Assembly (NCBI GenBank): GCA_024036415.1
Contig: JAMWET010005032.1
Coordinates: 790,001-854,000, forward strand
Direction of reading: 5' to 3'
Source: Prochilodus magdalenae
Lineage: Eukaryota > Chordata > Actinopteri > Characiformes > Prochilodontidae
Length of the DNA: 64,000 nt
The notes beneath the pieces were generated by a model. The model had not been told where the DNA came from and searched no databases. It worked only from the letters and a program-made list of their open reading frames with translations. The translations under genes and the position numbers were made by a program. Positions 1 to 10,436 of the stretch are shown here, piece by piece (position 1 is the first letter of the stretch; every line of letters starts with the position of its first letter).

Positions 1-113
1 CTTGTTTTGTTTCGGCTGTTGTATCTCCCTTTATGGACATGTCTTTGATAATACCAATGTGTGTTTTGACCCCTGTTACCCGGACTAAATCAAATAAAAC
101 CAGTACAAAATTG

Positions 114-1562
114 CGTTAAATATATCATATAGGGGACAAACACAGTGGTATTTGAGAAGGGAAATGAAGTTTATATGATTTACAGAAAGTGTGCAATAGT
201 TGGTTCAACAAAAGTAGGCAGGTGCATAAATTTGAGCACTGTTGTCATTTTATTGATTTCAAAACCTTTAGAACTAATTATTGGAACTCAAACTTGGTTT
301 GGTAAGTTCAGTGACCCTTGACCTCCATACACAGGTGACTTCAATTATGAGAAAGGGTATTTAAGGGGGACAATTGTAAGTTTTTCTCCTCTTTGCATCT
401 TCTCTAGAGAGTCGCAGCATGAGAGTCTCAAAACGACTTTCAAATGACCTGAAAACAAAGACTGTTCACCGTCATGGTTTAGGGGAAGGATACAGAGAGC
501 TCTCTCAGAGATTTCAGCTTTCAGTCTCCACTGTGAGATACATTGTGAGAAAATGGAAGACCACAGGCACAGTTCAAGTCAAGGCTCGAAGTGGCAGACC
601 AAGAAAAATCTCGAATAAACAGAAGCGAAGGATGTTGAGAACAGTCAGAGTCAACCCACAGACCAGCACCAAAGACCTACAACATGATCTTGCTGCTGAT
701 GGAGTCACTGTGCATCGTTCAACTATTCGGCGCACTTTACACAAGGAGATGCTGTATGGGAGAGTGATGCAGGGGAAGCCTTTTCTCCGCCCACATCACA
801 AACAGAGCCGCTTGAGGTATGCTAAAGCACATTTGGACAAGCCAGCTTCATTTTGGAATAAGGTGCTGTGTTATTTGGGCATAACAAGGGCCGTTATGCA
901 TGGAGGAAAAAGAACACAGCACTCCAAGAAAAACACCTGCTACCTACAGTAAAACTTGGTGGTGGTTCCATCATGCTGTGGGGCTGTGTGGCCAGTACAG
1001 GGACTGGGAATCTTGTTAAAGTTGAGGGACGCATGGATTCCAATCAATATCAGCAGATTCTGGAGACCAATGTCCAGGAATCAGTGACAAAGCTGAAACT
1101 GCGCCGGGGCTGGATCTTCCAACAAGACAACGACCCTAAACACTGCTCAAAATCTACTAATGCATTCGTGCAGAGGAACAAGTACAACGTTCTGGAATGG
1201 CCATCTCAGTCCCCAGACCTGAACAATATCGAAAATCTGTGGTGTCACTTAAAGAGAGCTGCCCATGCTCGGAAACCATCAAACCTGAATGAACTAGAGA
1301 TGTTTTGTAAAGAAGAATGGTCTAAAATACCTTCAGCCACAATCCAGACTCTCATTAGAAGCTATAGGAAGCGTTTAGAAACTGTTATTTCTGCGAAAGG
1401 AGGATCTACTAAATATTGAGAAGGTTTTTTTTTTTGGTGCCCAAATTTATGCACCTGCCTAATTTTGATTAGACAATTATTGCACACTTTCTGTAAATGA
1501 TATAAACTTCATTTCAGTTCTCAAATATCACTGTGTTTATTTTCTATATGATATATTTAACG
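114..1562 (+). mobile_element. Tc1/mariner-type transposon, near full length
   Basis: Inverted terminal repeats of about 125 bp bound this element (about 114-239 and 1436-1562). Both arms read cgttaaatatatcatata at the outer edge, then cacagtg, then a shared stretch about AAACTTCAT, a TTTACAGAAAGTGTGCAAT core and a GGCAGGTGCATAAATTTG inner end. A Tc1-family transposase relic lies between them. The length of about 1.45 kb is usual for the family. The arms differ by only scattered changes, so the copy looks fairly young compared with the other Tc1 relics here. The exact outer boundary and the TA target duplication are not certain. It cannot move by itself because its transposase is broken, but its ends may still be usable by an intact relative elsewhere (inference). 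Confidence 0.93.
419..1419 (+). pseudogene. Tc1-like transposase, broken by a small deletion
   Basis: Two overlapping open frames (419-952 and 868-1419) together cover a Tc1-family cut-and-paste transposase, usually about 340 residues. The first frame carries the paired-like helix-turn-helix DNA-binding half, with an LSVSTVRYIVRKW recognition helix region and a GRPRK motif. The second frame carries the catalytic half: GGGSIMLWGC, QQDNDPKH, SPDLNNIENLW. The second catalytic aspartate and the glutamate are separated by 34 residues, as in DD34E enzymes. The frames are joined near 863-875 by a deletion of about twenty bases. It shifts frame and removes the segment that normally holds the first catalytic aspartate (the WSDE-type motif). 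The start at 419 lies just after the left repeat and is the family's usual position. It is inactive as written. Confidence 0.93.
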
Positions 1563-1991
1563 GAGGATTAGCCGAACATGCTAGTCTCTCCTGACATGCT
1601 TAGTTGGCTGTGGTTTACTTTCGGAGGTTCAAAGTCAGTTTACAGTATTCACGTTTTTTTTTTCCGGGAGAAGCTGCTGAGGAATCTGCCAGCTCATAAA
1701 AGACACAAAGGAAAACATGGAAACAAAACGGTGTTTATCTCAAAGTTCCATAGCCAAAAATACTTTTATTATGTAATTCTGCTTTTTATACGCGTGCAAT
1801 AAAATAATAAACCCCAGTTTGGAGTTCATCTTATTTCCTTACTAATCTATTTCCTAGCCCAAACCAGCAGCGAACCGCACGTGTGCTCCGGGGTTTTATA
1901 GAGTTTGTAAACCCCCTGCGTGAATATGACCTAAAACATCATCACAACAGCCGATAAACAGACGAGGTCATGAGGTTTTATAGCCCGTCGT
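1563..1991. other. Unassigned AT-rich spacer
   Basis: I see no gene, RNA or recognisable mobile element here. A short open frame (1578-1802) has no recognisable motif and is probably chance. Confidence 0.4.
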
Positions 1992-2289
1992 TTATTTACC
2001 GATGAAAATGACCCAGTCCTTCATACCTGTGAGTGGTACCTTTGGTTTCCATATCTGGCGAGACCCACTAGTGCACCAACACTGGTTTCCAGTAGTACAG
2101 TACATATAGTACATCAGCTTGGAGGCCATTAAAGCCCAGTCCTCCAAAACAGCTTCAGCTCTGGGATGATGGTGGCTACACCATGAGCTACTCACTTCAG
2201 GTCCTTCCACAACATGCCTATTGGATGCATGCCTAAGGTCTGGTCTCTGACAGAACAACTTGTGTGCCTAGGGTCGTCGTTCTCTTGAC

Positions 2290-2895
2290 ACCCAGTTCAC
2301 AGACTGATGTCCCATCAAGGCTGTCCCGGTCCTGATGCAGCAACTTAGGCCCAAATCAGCATACTGCCACCACCATGTTTCACAGATGGAATAAGGTTGT
2401 TAACCTAGAATTCCCCTACCAGTGCCCACTAGAATCAGCCGGGCTTGTGCACATTGGTAGACCGGTACTTCCACAGTGGTACTTAAACCCAATTCCGACA
2501 TGTAAGCATCACCAAGGCCAGGATTGGCAAGTGGGAAGGAGCATCACTCAACAATCAGCTGGCCATATGCCATGCTGGAATGGAATTCTAGTTTGGTCTC
2601 ATCCGTCCATGAAGCATTTATCCAATAGCGTTCCAGCTTGTTCACGTGATGCCGTGCGTTCTACTTGCAGTCCTGACGGTGGAACATTAGCATTAGCCCA
2701 TGTGAGAAAGGCCTTTAGTTACCCTGGGCTCCTTTGTGACCGTGCGGGTTCTTATACACCTTGATCTTGGAGCGACCTTTTTGGTGTACCACTCCTGGGA
2801 TTTTCTTCAAACTCCCACAAACTCGTGTGTTATGAGGATCGGACTTCAGTAGATCCCTGTTCCTCACTCACACCTGATCATCATCCCATTGACTG
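2290..2895 (-). mobile_element. Degenerate Tc1-like transposon fragment, antisense
   Basis: Read on the minus strand, this is a decayed Tc1-type transposase region. The + strand shows the antisense signatures common in fish genomes: ccaccaccatgtttcacag (complement of the GGGS-type motif region), tttggtctcatccgtcca (complement of the WTDETK-like region) and, near 2790, the complement of the GRPRK-like DNA-binding region. Frames are broken throughout and I see no terminal repeats. The flank 1992-2290 may belong to the same insertion but I cannot align it by eye. Confidence 0.78.
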
Positions 2896-3129
2896 AAGAC
2901 TTTAATTTCTAAAAGTTCATGTCGCGCTTCTGGGTTTCTCCTCTGCCTCCGACCTCCTGGACTCCATCTTCCAGAGTTCACTCTATGGTGACGTCACAGC
3001 CACATGTCCTTAACCCACCAATCACACTTCATTTCCCCGATCAAGCTCCTGACTCCTCTTTGTTCTCTGACTCCCTCCCTCTCTGATTCTCCCTTTTGTT
3101 TTAGTTCAGTTGTTTGATTGTTTACCTGG

Positions 3130-3830
3130 TTTTGATCTCTGGATTCTCCTTCTGATATGGTTTTGACCTCCCTTTGATCTCTGGATTCTCCTTCTGATAG
3201 GGTTTTGACCTCCCTTTGATCTCTGGATTCTCCTTCTGATATGGTTTTGATCTCCCTTTGATCTCTGGATTCTCCTTCTGATATGTTTTTGACCTCCCTT
3301 TGATCTCTGGATTCTCCTTCTGATTTGGTTTGGACCCCCATTTGGTTTTGACCTCCTTTGATCTCTGGATTCTCCTTCTGATTTGGTTTGGACCCCCTTT
3401 GATCTCTGGCTTCTCCTTCTGATATGGTTTTGACCTCCCTTTGATCTCTGGATTCTCCTGATTTGGTTTTGACCTCCCTTTGATCTCTAAATTCTCCTTC
3501 TGATGTGGTTTTGACCTCCCTTTGATCTCTGGATTCTCCTTCTGATATGGTTTTGACCTCCCTTTGATCTCTGGATTCTCCTTCTGATTTGGTTTTGACC
3601 TCCCTTTGATCTCTGGATTCTCCTTCTGATTTGGTTTTGACCTCCCTTTGATCTCTGGCTTCTCCTTCTGATATGGTTTTGACCTCCCTTTGATCTCTGG
3701 ATTCTCCTGATTTGGTTTTGACCTCCCTTTGATCTCTGGATTCTCCTGATTTGGTTTTGACCTCCCTTTGATCTCTGGATTCTCCTGATTTGGTTTTAAC
3801 TTCCCTTTGACCTCTGGATCTCTCTCTAGA
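3130..3830. repeat. 42-bp minisatellite, block 1
   Basis: Tandem copies of a 42-bp unit built from tttgatctctggattctcc followed by ttctgatttggttttgacct. The + strand is pyrimidine-rich. Several copies lack the ttctgattt segment, and both ends decay into related but irregular sequence. The period is a multiple of three, so the minus strand stays open, giving repeats such as SEGESRDQREVKT. I do not consider this coding. Confidence 0.95.
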
Positions 3831-3839
3831 TTCTCCGTC

Positions 3840-5290
3840 TGGTTTGTTGACCCGTTGATCTGACTCTCTGGTTCTCGACTGCCTGTCTCTCGTACTTCCC
3901 CTCAGCCTCGTTCCGTGTTGCCGTGTGTTTGTTGCAGGTTCTGATTATCGACCTGCCAAATAAACACTCCCTGACTTTTTTTCATTCGTCCAAGTACGTT
4001 TGTTCTTGACCGTTCATAAACATTAGTCACTCATGGATCTGTAATACTGGACCATTTCCTCAATCAGTAAATAACCAGCTATAATAATTTAGTCTCATAT
4101 ATTTAATTGAGTGCTATTAATAAACTTATAAATACAATACAAATACAACTGGTTCTGTTTATTGTTTTGAAATCTAGAACATCCTAGAACAATCTAGAAG
4201 AGTCCCTGCACCACTGTCTTACTGATTACTGTAAGAACGTAGTAAAGCATGCCTCTCCTGGGGACATTCTGCCCTTACAGTGGCCCGGACGTACTACTCA
4301 TACCACCCTGTAACCCTCTTTAGGCTCTTATGAACTTCCTGTGACTCAGTCCTCCGGTCATCTCCCCCAGAACGGCAGCCTCGCTCTGCCCTCAAACATG
4401 CAGCTGAATAAAACTTTCATAGTATCACATTCTGATTCATGATTCATAGATCTCAGTATCAGCTCAGCTTCCTGTCTAATCTCGTGGCTGTCCGTCATTT
4501 GGCTTTGGCTGGAGCAGCCAATGAATATACTGGATTAGCAACTCTGTAAAGTATTTAGCATCCTTCGTTTCTGTTTAAGGTGATCTCTTGTGAGGTGAGT
4601 CTCGTATTCTACCAAACGGCCAGTGGTGGTGGGAAAACCGGGCTAGTCAAAACAAAGCCGGTTTTCCAAGTGAGGAAGTTCGCAAAGCAAGAACTTTACT
4701 CCAGCCCAGCTCCAGATAATATTGTTCCATACCCAGGTTCTTGTTCCTGGTTTCTTGAGCACATACCTTTAGAAACCCGGACTTAGAGTGGTTAAACATT
4801 AGAGATCACAATGACCACAAGAATTCCGAGAAATCCGAAGAATTTCACTCAGCAGATAATTCCTGGTTTCCTGTTGCAGGATGTTTTGACACCCTGTCCG
4901 AGTGAGGAAGCACAGTCCAACAGGAAAGATGTGGAAAGACCTTAGGACGCTTCCACAGCTCACCTGCTCGAATTTGGGCGTACTTGGAAGAACTGTGTTG
5001 AGGTTATTTTCCTGGTGGGCTGCTACGCCGTGCAGTTTCTGTCAGATGGAGCGGTGGGGCGGAAAAGGTTGAAAACCAATGCCCTGTGTACACACTTTCC
5101 GCTATTCCAGATATGCACATGATTGCGTTACTCATAGAGAATTAATCATTCTGTCCGACGTTGCCTCTGGGCATATGCGGGCATTACGCCTGGAGTGCAG
5201 TTACTGGAGTATTGGAGCAGAAGCGAACGGCCCAGCCTTACGCTTAACCATTAACCTTACGTAACCAGAACTCAGCCTCCAACACTTCAG
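3840..5290. other. Spacer between minisatellite blocks, with one dispersed-repeat copy
   Basis: No host gene seen. The start (3840-3990) is a CT-rich stretch ending in aataaacactcc, similar in style to 27520-27670; it may be a retroelement or transcript tail, but this is weak. At 4790-4925 lies a copy of a roughly 100-bp repeat (gatcacaatgaccacaagaa and following), which also occurs near 7788, 8022 and 8541. The rest is unassigned. Confidence 0.5.
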
Positions 5291-5294
5291 TGAT

Positions 5295-6800
5295 CTTCAG
5301 TGGTCTCTGGGTTCTCCTTGATCTCTGGATTCTCCTTCTGATATGGTTTTGACCTCCCTTTGATCTCTGGATTCTCCTTCTGATTTGTTTTTGACCTCCC
5401 TTTGATCTCTGTATTCTCCTTCTGATTTGTTTTTGACCTCTCTTTGATCTCTGGATTCTCCTTCTGATTTGGTTTTGACCTCCCTTTGATCTCTGGATTC
5501 TCCTTCTGATTTGGTTTTGACCTCCCTTTGATCTCTGGATTCTCCTTCTGATTTGGTTTTGACCTCCCTTTGATCTCTGGATTCTCCTTCTGATTTGGTT
5601 TTGACCTCCCTTTGATCTCTGGGTTCTCCTTCTGATTTGGTTTTGATCCCCTTTGATCTCTGTATTCTCCTTCTGATTTGGTTTTGACCTCCCTTTGATC
5701 TCTGGATTCTCCTTCTGATTTGGTTTTGATCCCCTTTGATCTCTGTATTCTCCTTCTGATTTGGTTTTGATCTCCCTTTGATCTCTGGATTCTCCTTCTG
5801 ATTTGGTTTTGACCCCCTTTGATCTCTGGATTCTCCTTTGATCTCTGGATTCTCCTTCTGATTTGGTTTTGACCCCCTTTGATCTCTGGATTCTCCTTCT
5901 GATTTGGTTTTGACCTCCCTTTGATCTCTGGATTCTCCTTCTGATTTGGTTTTGACCTCCCTTTGATCTCTGGATTCTCCTTTGATCTCTGGATTCTCCT
6001 TCTGATTTGGTTTTGACCCCCTTTGATCTCTGGATTCTCCTTCTGATTTGGTTTTGACCTCCCTTTGATCTCTGGATTCTCCTTCTGATTTGGTTTTGAC
6101 CTCCCTTTGATCTCTGGATTCTCCTTCTGATTTGGTTTTGATCCCCTTTGATCTTTGGGTTCTCCTGATTTGGTTTTGACCCCCTTTGATCTCTGGATTC
6201 TCCTTCTGATTTGGTTTTGACCCCCTTTGATCTCTGGATTCTCCTTCTGATTTGGTTTTGACCTCCCTTTGATCTCTGGGTTCTCCTTCTGATTTGGTTT
6301 TGACCCCCTTTGATCTCTGGATTCTCTTTCTGATATGGTTTTGACCCCCTTTGATCTCTGGATTCTCCTTCTGATTTGGTTTTGACCTCCCTTTGATCTC
6401 TGGATTCTCCTTCTGATTTGGTTTTGACCTCCCTTTGATCTCTGGATTCTCCTTCTGATTTGGTTTTGACCCCCTTTGATCTCTGGATTCTCCTTCTGAT
6501 ATGGTTTTGACCCCCTTTGATCTCTGGATTCTCCTTCTGATTTGGTTTTGTCCTCCCTTTGATCTCTGGATTCTCCTTCTGATTTGGTTTTGACCTCCCT
6601 TTGATCTCTGGATTCTCCTTCTGATTTGGTTTTGACCCCCTTTGATCTCTGGATTCTCCTTCTGATTTGGTTTTGACCTCCCTTTGATCTCTGGATTCTC
6701 CTTCTGATTTGGTTTTGACCTCCCTTTGATCTCTGGATTCTCCTCTGAACTTTGTTTTGGACCTCATCTTTGAATCTCTCTGGATTCTCCTTCTGATTTA
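5295..6800. repeat. 42-bp minisatellite, block 2 (largest)
   Basis: About 35 copies of the same 42-bp unit as block 1, with recurring variants: a or t before tggttttgac, ctccc versus cccc, and a short form missing the middle. Deletions of one unit segment create 1-bp and 15-bp phase changes. The minus strand is open for 507 codons through the array in 14-residue periods (GQNQIRRRIQRSKG). The absence of any codon-level conservation beyond the DNA repeat argues against a protein. Confidence 0.97.
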
Positions 6801-7029
6801 CGGTTTTGTTTTGACTGGAGACTCCTTCTGGATTTGAGTTTTGATCCTTTGGGTTCTTCTGATTTGGTTTTGACCCCTTTGATCTTTGGGTTCTCCTCTG
6901 AATTTGGTTTTGACCCCCTGATCTCTGAGATTCGTTCTGAAGATTTGTTTGACGGTCCCCCTTGCTCTCTGGGTTCGTTTCTGATTTGGTTTTGATCCCC
7001 CTTTGTGGAATGGAGGAGAAAGGGGGGGT
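6801..7029. repeat. Degenerate copies of the 42-bp minisatellite
   Basis: Units are recognisable (ttctgatttggttttgac, tttgatctttgggttctcc) but carry many insertions and substitutions. They include a G-run at 7018-7028 with no counterpart in the array. This looks like an older, no longer homogenised section between blocks 2 and 3. Confidence 0.8.
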
Positions 7030-7450
7030 CTCTGGATTCTCTTTCTGATTTGGTTTTGACCTCCCTTTGATCTTTGGGTTTCTCTGATTTGGTTTTGACC
7101 CCCTTTGATCTCTGGATTCTCCTTCTGATATGGTTTTGACCTCCCTTTGATCTCTGGATTCTCCTTCTGATTTGGTTTTGACCTCCCTTTGATCTCTGGA
7201 TTCTCCTTCTGATTTGGTTTTGATCCCCTTTGATCTCTGGATTCTCCTTCTGATTTGGTTTTGACCCCCTTTGATCTCTGGATTCTCCTTCTGATTTGGT
7301 TTTGACCTCCCTTTGATCTCTGGGTTCTCCTTCTGATTTGGTTTTGACCTCCCTTTGATCTCTGGGTTCTCCTTCTGATTTGGTTTTGACCCCCTTTGAT
7401 CTCTGGATTCTCCTTCTGATATGGTTTTGACCTCCCTTTGACCTCCCTCA
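7030..7450. repeat. 42-bp minisatellite, block 3
   Basis: About ten regular copies of the 42-bp unit, ending abruptly at gacctccctcatgccctg. Confidence 0.95.
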
Positions 7451-7785
7451 TGCCCTGTTGGACATGGACGAGCACTCTGGTGGACCTTTAGGTTTATTCG
7501 TCCCTGGTTAATCCCAGGCTGCTGTGTCTTATAGTTTTAAGTTTGGAGCTGGTAGATTTTCACCTAATAACTACTTCTGGATTAACTTGACTTATCCAAA
7601 GCAACCAAACATCCGTGTGCTGGGACATCTTAGCCAGAAATAAGTGGGAGGCTGGTGTGTTAAGCTGTGTTGAGCTTCAAGCTCCAAGCCGGAAAGCGTG
7701 TCCACTGGTCCACAGGATAAACAAATTTAAACATCTAGTTATACATCTTTAGAGACTGGGAGAATCAACTTGAAAAGGAGAAAGG
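7446..7785. other. Unassigned spacer
   Basis: No gene or recognisable element seen between the third minisatellite block and the local duplication. Confidence 0.4.
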
Positions 7786-7787
7786 CT

Positions 7788-8250
7788 ACAGATCACAATG
7801 ACCCCAAGAATTCCGAAGAATTCCCAATAATTTTACTACAGCTGCAGATAATTTCTGGCTTCTTGTTGCAGAATATTTCGCCACTTGTCCAATAGGAAAG
7901 TAAAGGGCTTCTCAACCTGTGGACCACCAGTGGGCCATGGAGCGCCCTCTAGTCGTTCCTGCACCTGTACTCGGGTGGGGGCAGTAGTTTGTAGTGGGAT
8001 CAACAGAGAATCAAGTGAGAATCAAGGAGATCACAATAACCACAAGAATTCTGAAAGATTCCGAAGAATTCCGAAGAATTGTACTGCACCTGCAGGTCAT
8101 TCCTGGACCGAATAAAGAAACAGAGTCCAACTGGAAAGTAAAGGGCTTCTCAGCCGGTGGGCTGTGGACCACCAGTGGGCCATGGAGCGCCCTCTAGTCG
8201 TCCCTGGGCCTGTACTCGGGTGGGGTCAATAGTTTGTAGTGGGCTGGAAA
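7788..8250. repeat. Local tandem duplication of about 235 bp
   Basis: Two copies (about 7788-8010 and 8022-8250). Each begins with a variant of gatcacaatgaccacaagaa followed by repeated GAATTCCGAAGAATTCC-like words. Each ends with gtaaagggcttctca, ggaccaccagtgggccatgg, gcgccctctagtcgt and tagtttgtagtggg. The first part also occurs alone at 4790-4925 and 8541-8645, so it is a dispersed repeat that was duplicated here with its neighbour. I do not recognise the family. Confidence 0.8.
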
Positions 8251-8282
8251 CGTGATATATAACCCCATTAGTGTTATATGAC

Positions 8283-8439
<157 letters not shown>

Positions 8440-8540
8440 ATGTATGCATGTAGACACTAAGGGGTTGCAGGAGCAGCAGGCTAGTGCTGGTGGGAAGACC
8501 GCTTTTCCTTCTAAGCGAGACTGGGATAATCAGCTTAGCA

Positions 8541-8645
8541 TGGTTAAACATTAGAGATCACGATGACCACAAGAATTCCGAAGAATCTTACTGCCGAGTT
8601 CAGCCTCAGATAATTCCTGGTTTCCTGCTGCAGAATGTTGTGCCC
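8541..8645. repeat. Dispersed repeat, fourth local copy
   Basis: Shares the gatcac...gaccacaagaattccgaag start and the cagataattcctggtttcctg end with the copies at 4790, 7788 and 8022. It is preceded by ggttaaacattaga, as at 4790. Confidence 0.75.
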
Positions 8646-8900
8646 AACCATTACACAGCACATTACAGCCGGATGCCAAGTGATGCCAATCCATACCCTA
8701 TGCAGTTCAGAGGTAACCCAATATCCATGAGCTGTGACATCACAGCCACAAATCAGTGGTAGGATGGTGCACTGCGTTAGGCTTCAAGCCAGAGAAAGTG
8801 TGCGCTGGTCTAACCGCCCCTGAGTTTGCCTCCTCTGGGTGTTCGAGCCCTCTCGCATCATCGCATGTGGGCGATACTGCCCTGGCAACACAGCGCATCA

Positions 8901-9478
8901 TACACTGTACTGCCAGAAGTGTTGACTCCCCCATCTGCCCCATCCAGATCATTAAATCCAGGTGTTCCAATCACTTCCATGGCCACAGGTGTACAAAGCG
9001 GAGCACCTGGACATGCAGACTGCTCCTACAGGCGTTAGTGAGAGAATGGGTCAGTGAACTCTGGCCTGGTACCATGATAGGATGTCACCTGGGCAAAGTC
9101 CAGTCGGGAAATTCCCTCCCTGCTGAATATTCCACAGTCCGCTGTCAGTGGGATTAGAACACAGTGGGAGTGACTGGGAACCACAGCAGCTCAGCCATGA
9201 GGTGATAGGCCATGTACAATGACAGAGCGGGGTCAGCAGGTGCATAGTGCTCAGAGGTGACCAACCATCTGCCGAGTCCATCACTACAGACCTCCGAACT
9301 TCATGTGACCCTCAGATCAGCTCAGGAACAGTGTGTAGAGCTTCATGGAATGGGTTTCCATGGCGAGCAGCTGCATCCCAGCCTCACATCACCAAGCGCA
9401 GTGCAGAGTGTGGAGTGCGGTGGTGTACAGCGCCACCACTGGACTCTAGAGCAGTGGAGACGTGTCCTCTGGAGTGAG
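8901..9478 (+). mobile_element. 5' half of a Tc1-like transposon, truncated
   Basis: Starts with a terminal-repeat end (tacactgtactgccagaagt) and runs through the DNA-binding half of a Tc1 transposase, in broken frames. The end encodes LEQWRRVLWSE and stops exactly where the first catalytic aspartate should be. There it passes into a TA-rich microsatellite (9480-9520). The same family gives the longer copy at 23425-24578 and the antisense 3' half at 30209-30705. Confidence 0.9.
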
Positions 9479-9479
9479 A

Positions 9480-10430
9480 ACTATATATATGTATATGTAT
9501 ACATAATATATACATATTAAGGCCTACAATTAGCCTGCTAATGCTAAGTAGCTTTAGCATCCCATGTGGTCTTGAGAAGCTAGAGAAAACATGCATTTTA
9601 TTTATTTATGTATTTGTTTGTTTGTTTTTTATTTATTTGTTTGTTTGTGTGTGTTTGCATTAGCATTTTCCCCTTTCAGGGCGCTAAAGAGCGAGCATGA
9701 ACCAAGAGAAAGTCTTCACAAAAACAAGAAGGGGCAGCTATCGGCATGTGATTTGAACACGGGATATGAACTATGGACTGGGCTGTTGACCTGCATTATA
9801 GACGCGCCTTATCTGTTTACACCCCAATCTGAAAATAAACCATTAACCTAAGCGCCTCAATGATTGATCCTGAAACGTTTTTCTCAAACCCTTCTAATTC
9901 ACCAGCCGTCTATACCGTGCTTCCTGCAATTCCACTGCTTCCCTCTGTTTGTTTTTGTGTTCGCCAGATCTCGGAACAGAGCCAAGGTGCCAGCTAGAGT
10001 CAGAGATGGATGGAGTACACAAGTTCCTTACCTCGAGGAAAAGTGCTAGTAATCTAGAAACAACAGTAGAGGCTGAGGCATGACTCAGTTAAAGGGTGAC
10101 ACGGTTTTAACTGGGTGAAAGTACTTCTGGGATTTTTTGGCGTTTGTGATGGGCATCGTTGGAATCGGGCATGTTGTCTTTAATAGTCTGATAAATTCTT
10201 TTCAGTTAGAAATTGTGAGTGCCACTTGTACATAACCTCCCAAGCTCACTGTGTGTGTTGGCCGAGCCAGAACCGATAATTCCTAGGGCTAGTGGATTTC
10301 AAAATAACCAATATGCACAGGCAATGACTGAAAGAGTCTAAATGTATGGAATAGACTAGGAACGTATAATCTGGATCTGCATTTTGATGGAGCCGAGTTA
10401 TGAAAAAAGACAAGCGAGTAGGAAAGAATC
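9480..10430. other. Spacer, no gene seen
   Basis: Contains short ta/tg-rich microsatellite tracts (9480-9520 and a TTTA/TTTG-rich run near 9600-9650). Otherwise I see nothing recognisable. Confidence 0.45.
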
Positions 10431-10436
10431 TAACAA

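Noticed and set aside
5244..6767. 507-codon open frame (GQNQIRRRIQRSKG repeats) on the minus strand
   Set aside because: A period of 42 bp keeps the frame open; frame switches occur at partial units and no unique sequence of coding character is attached.
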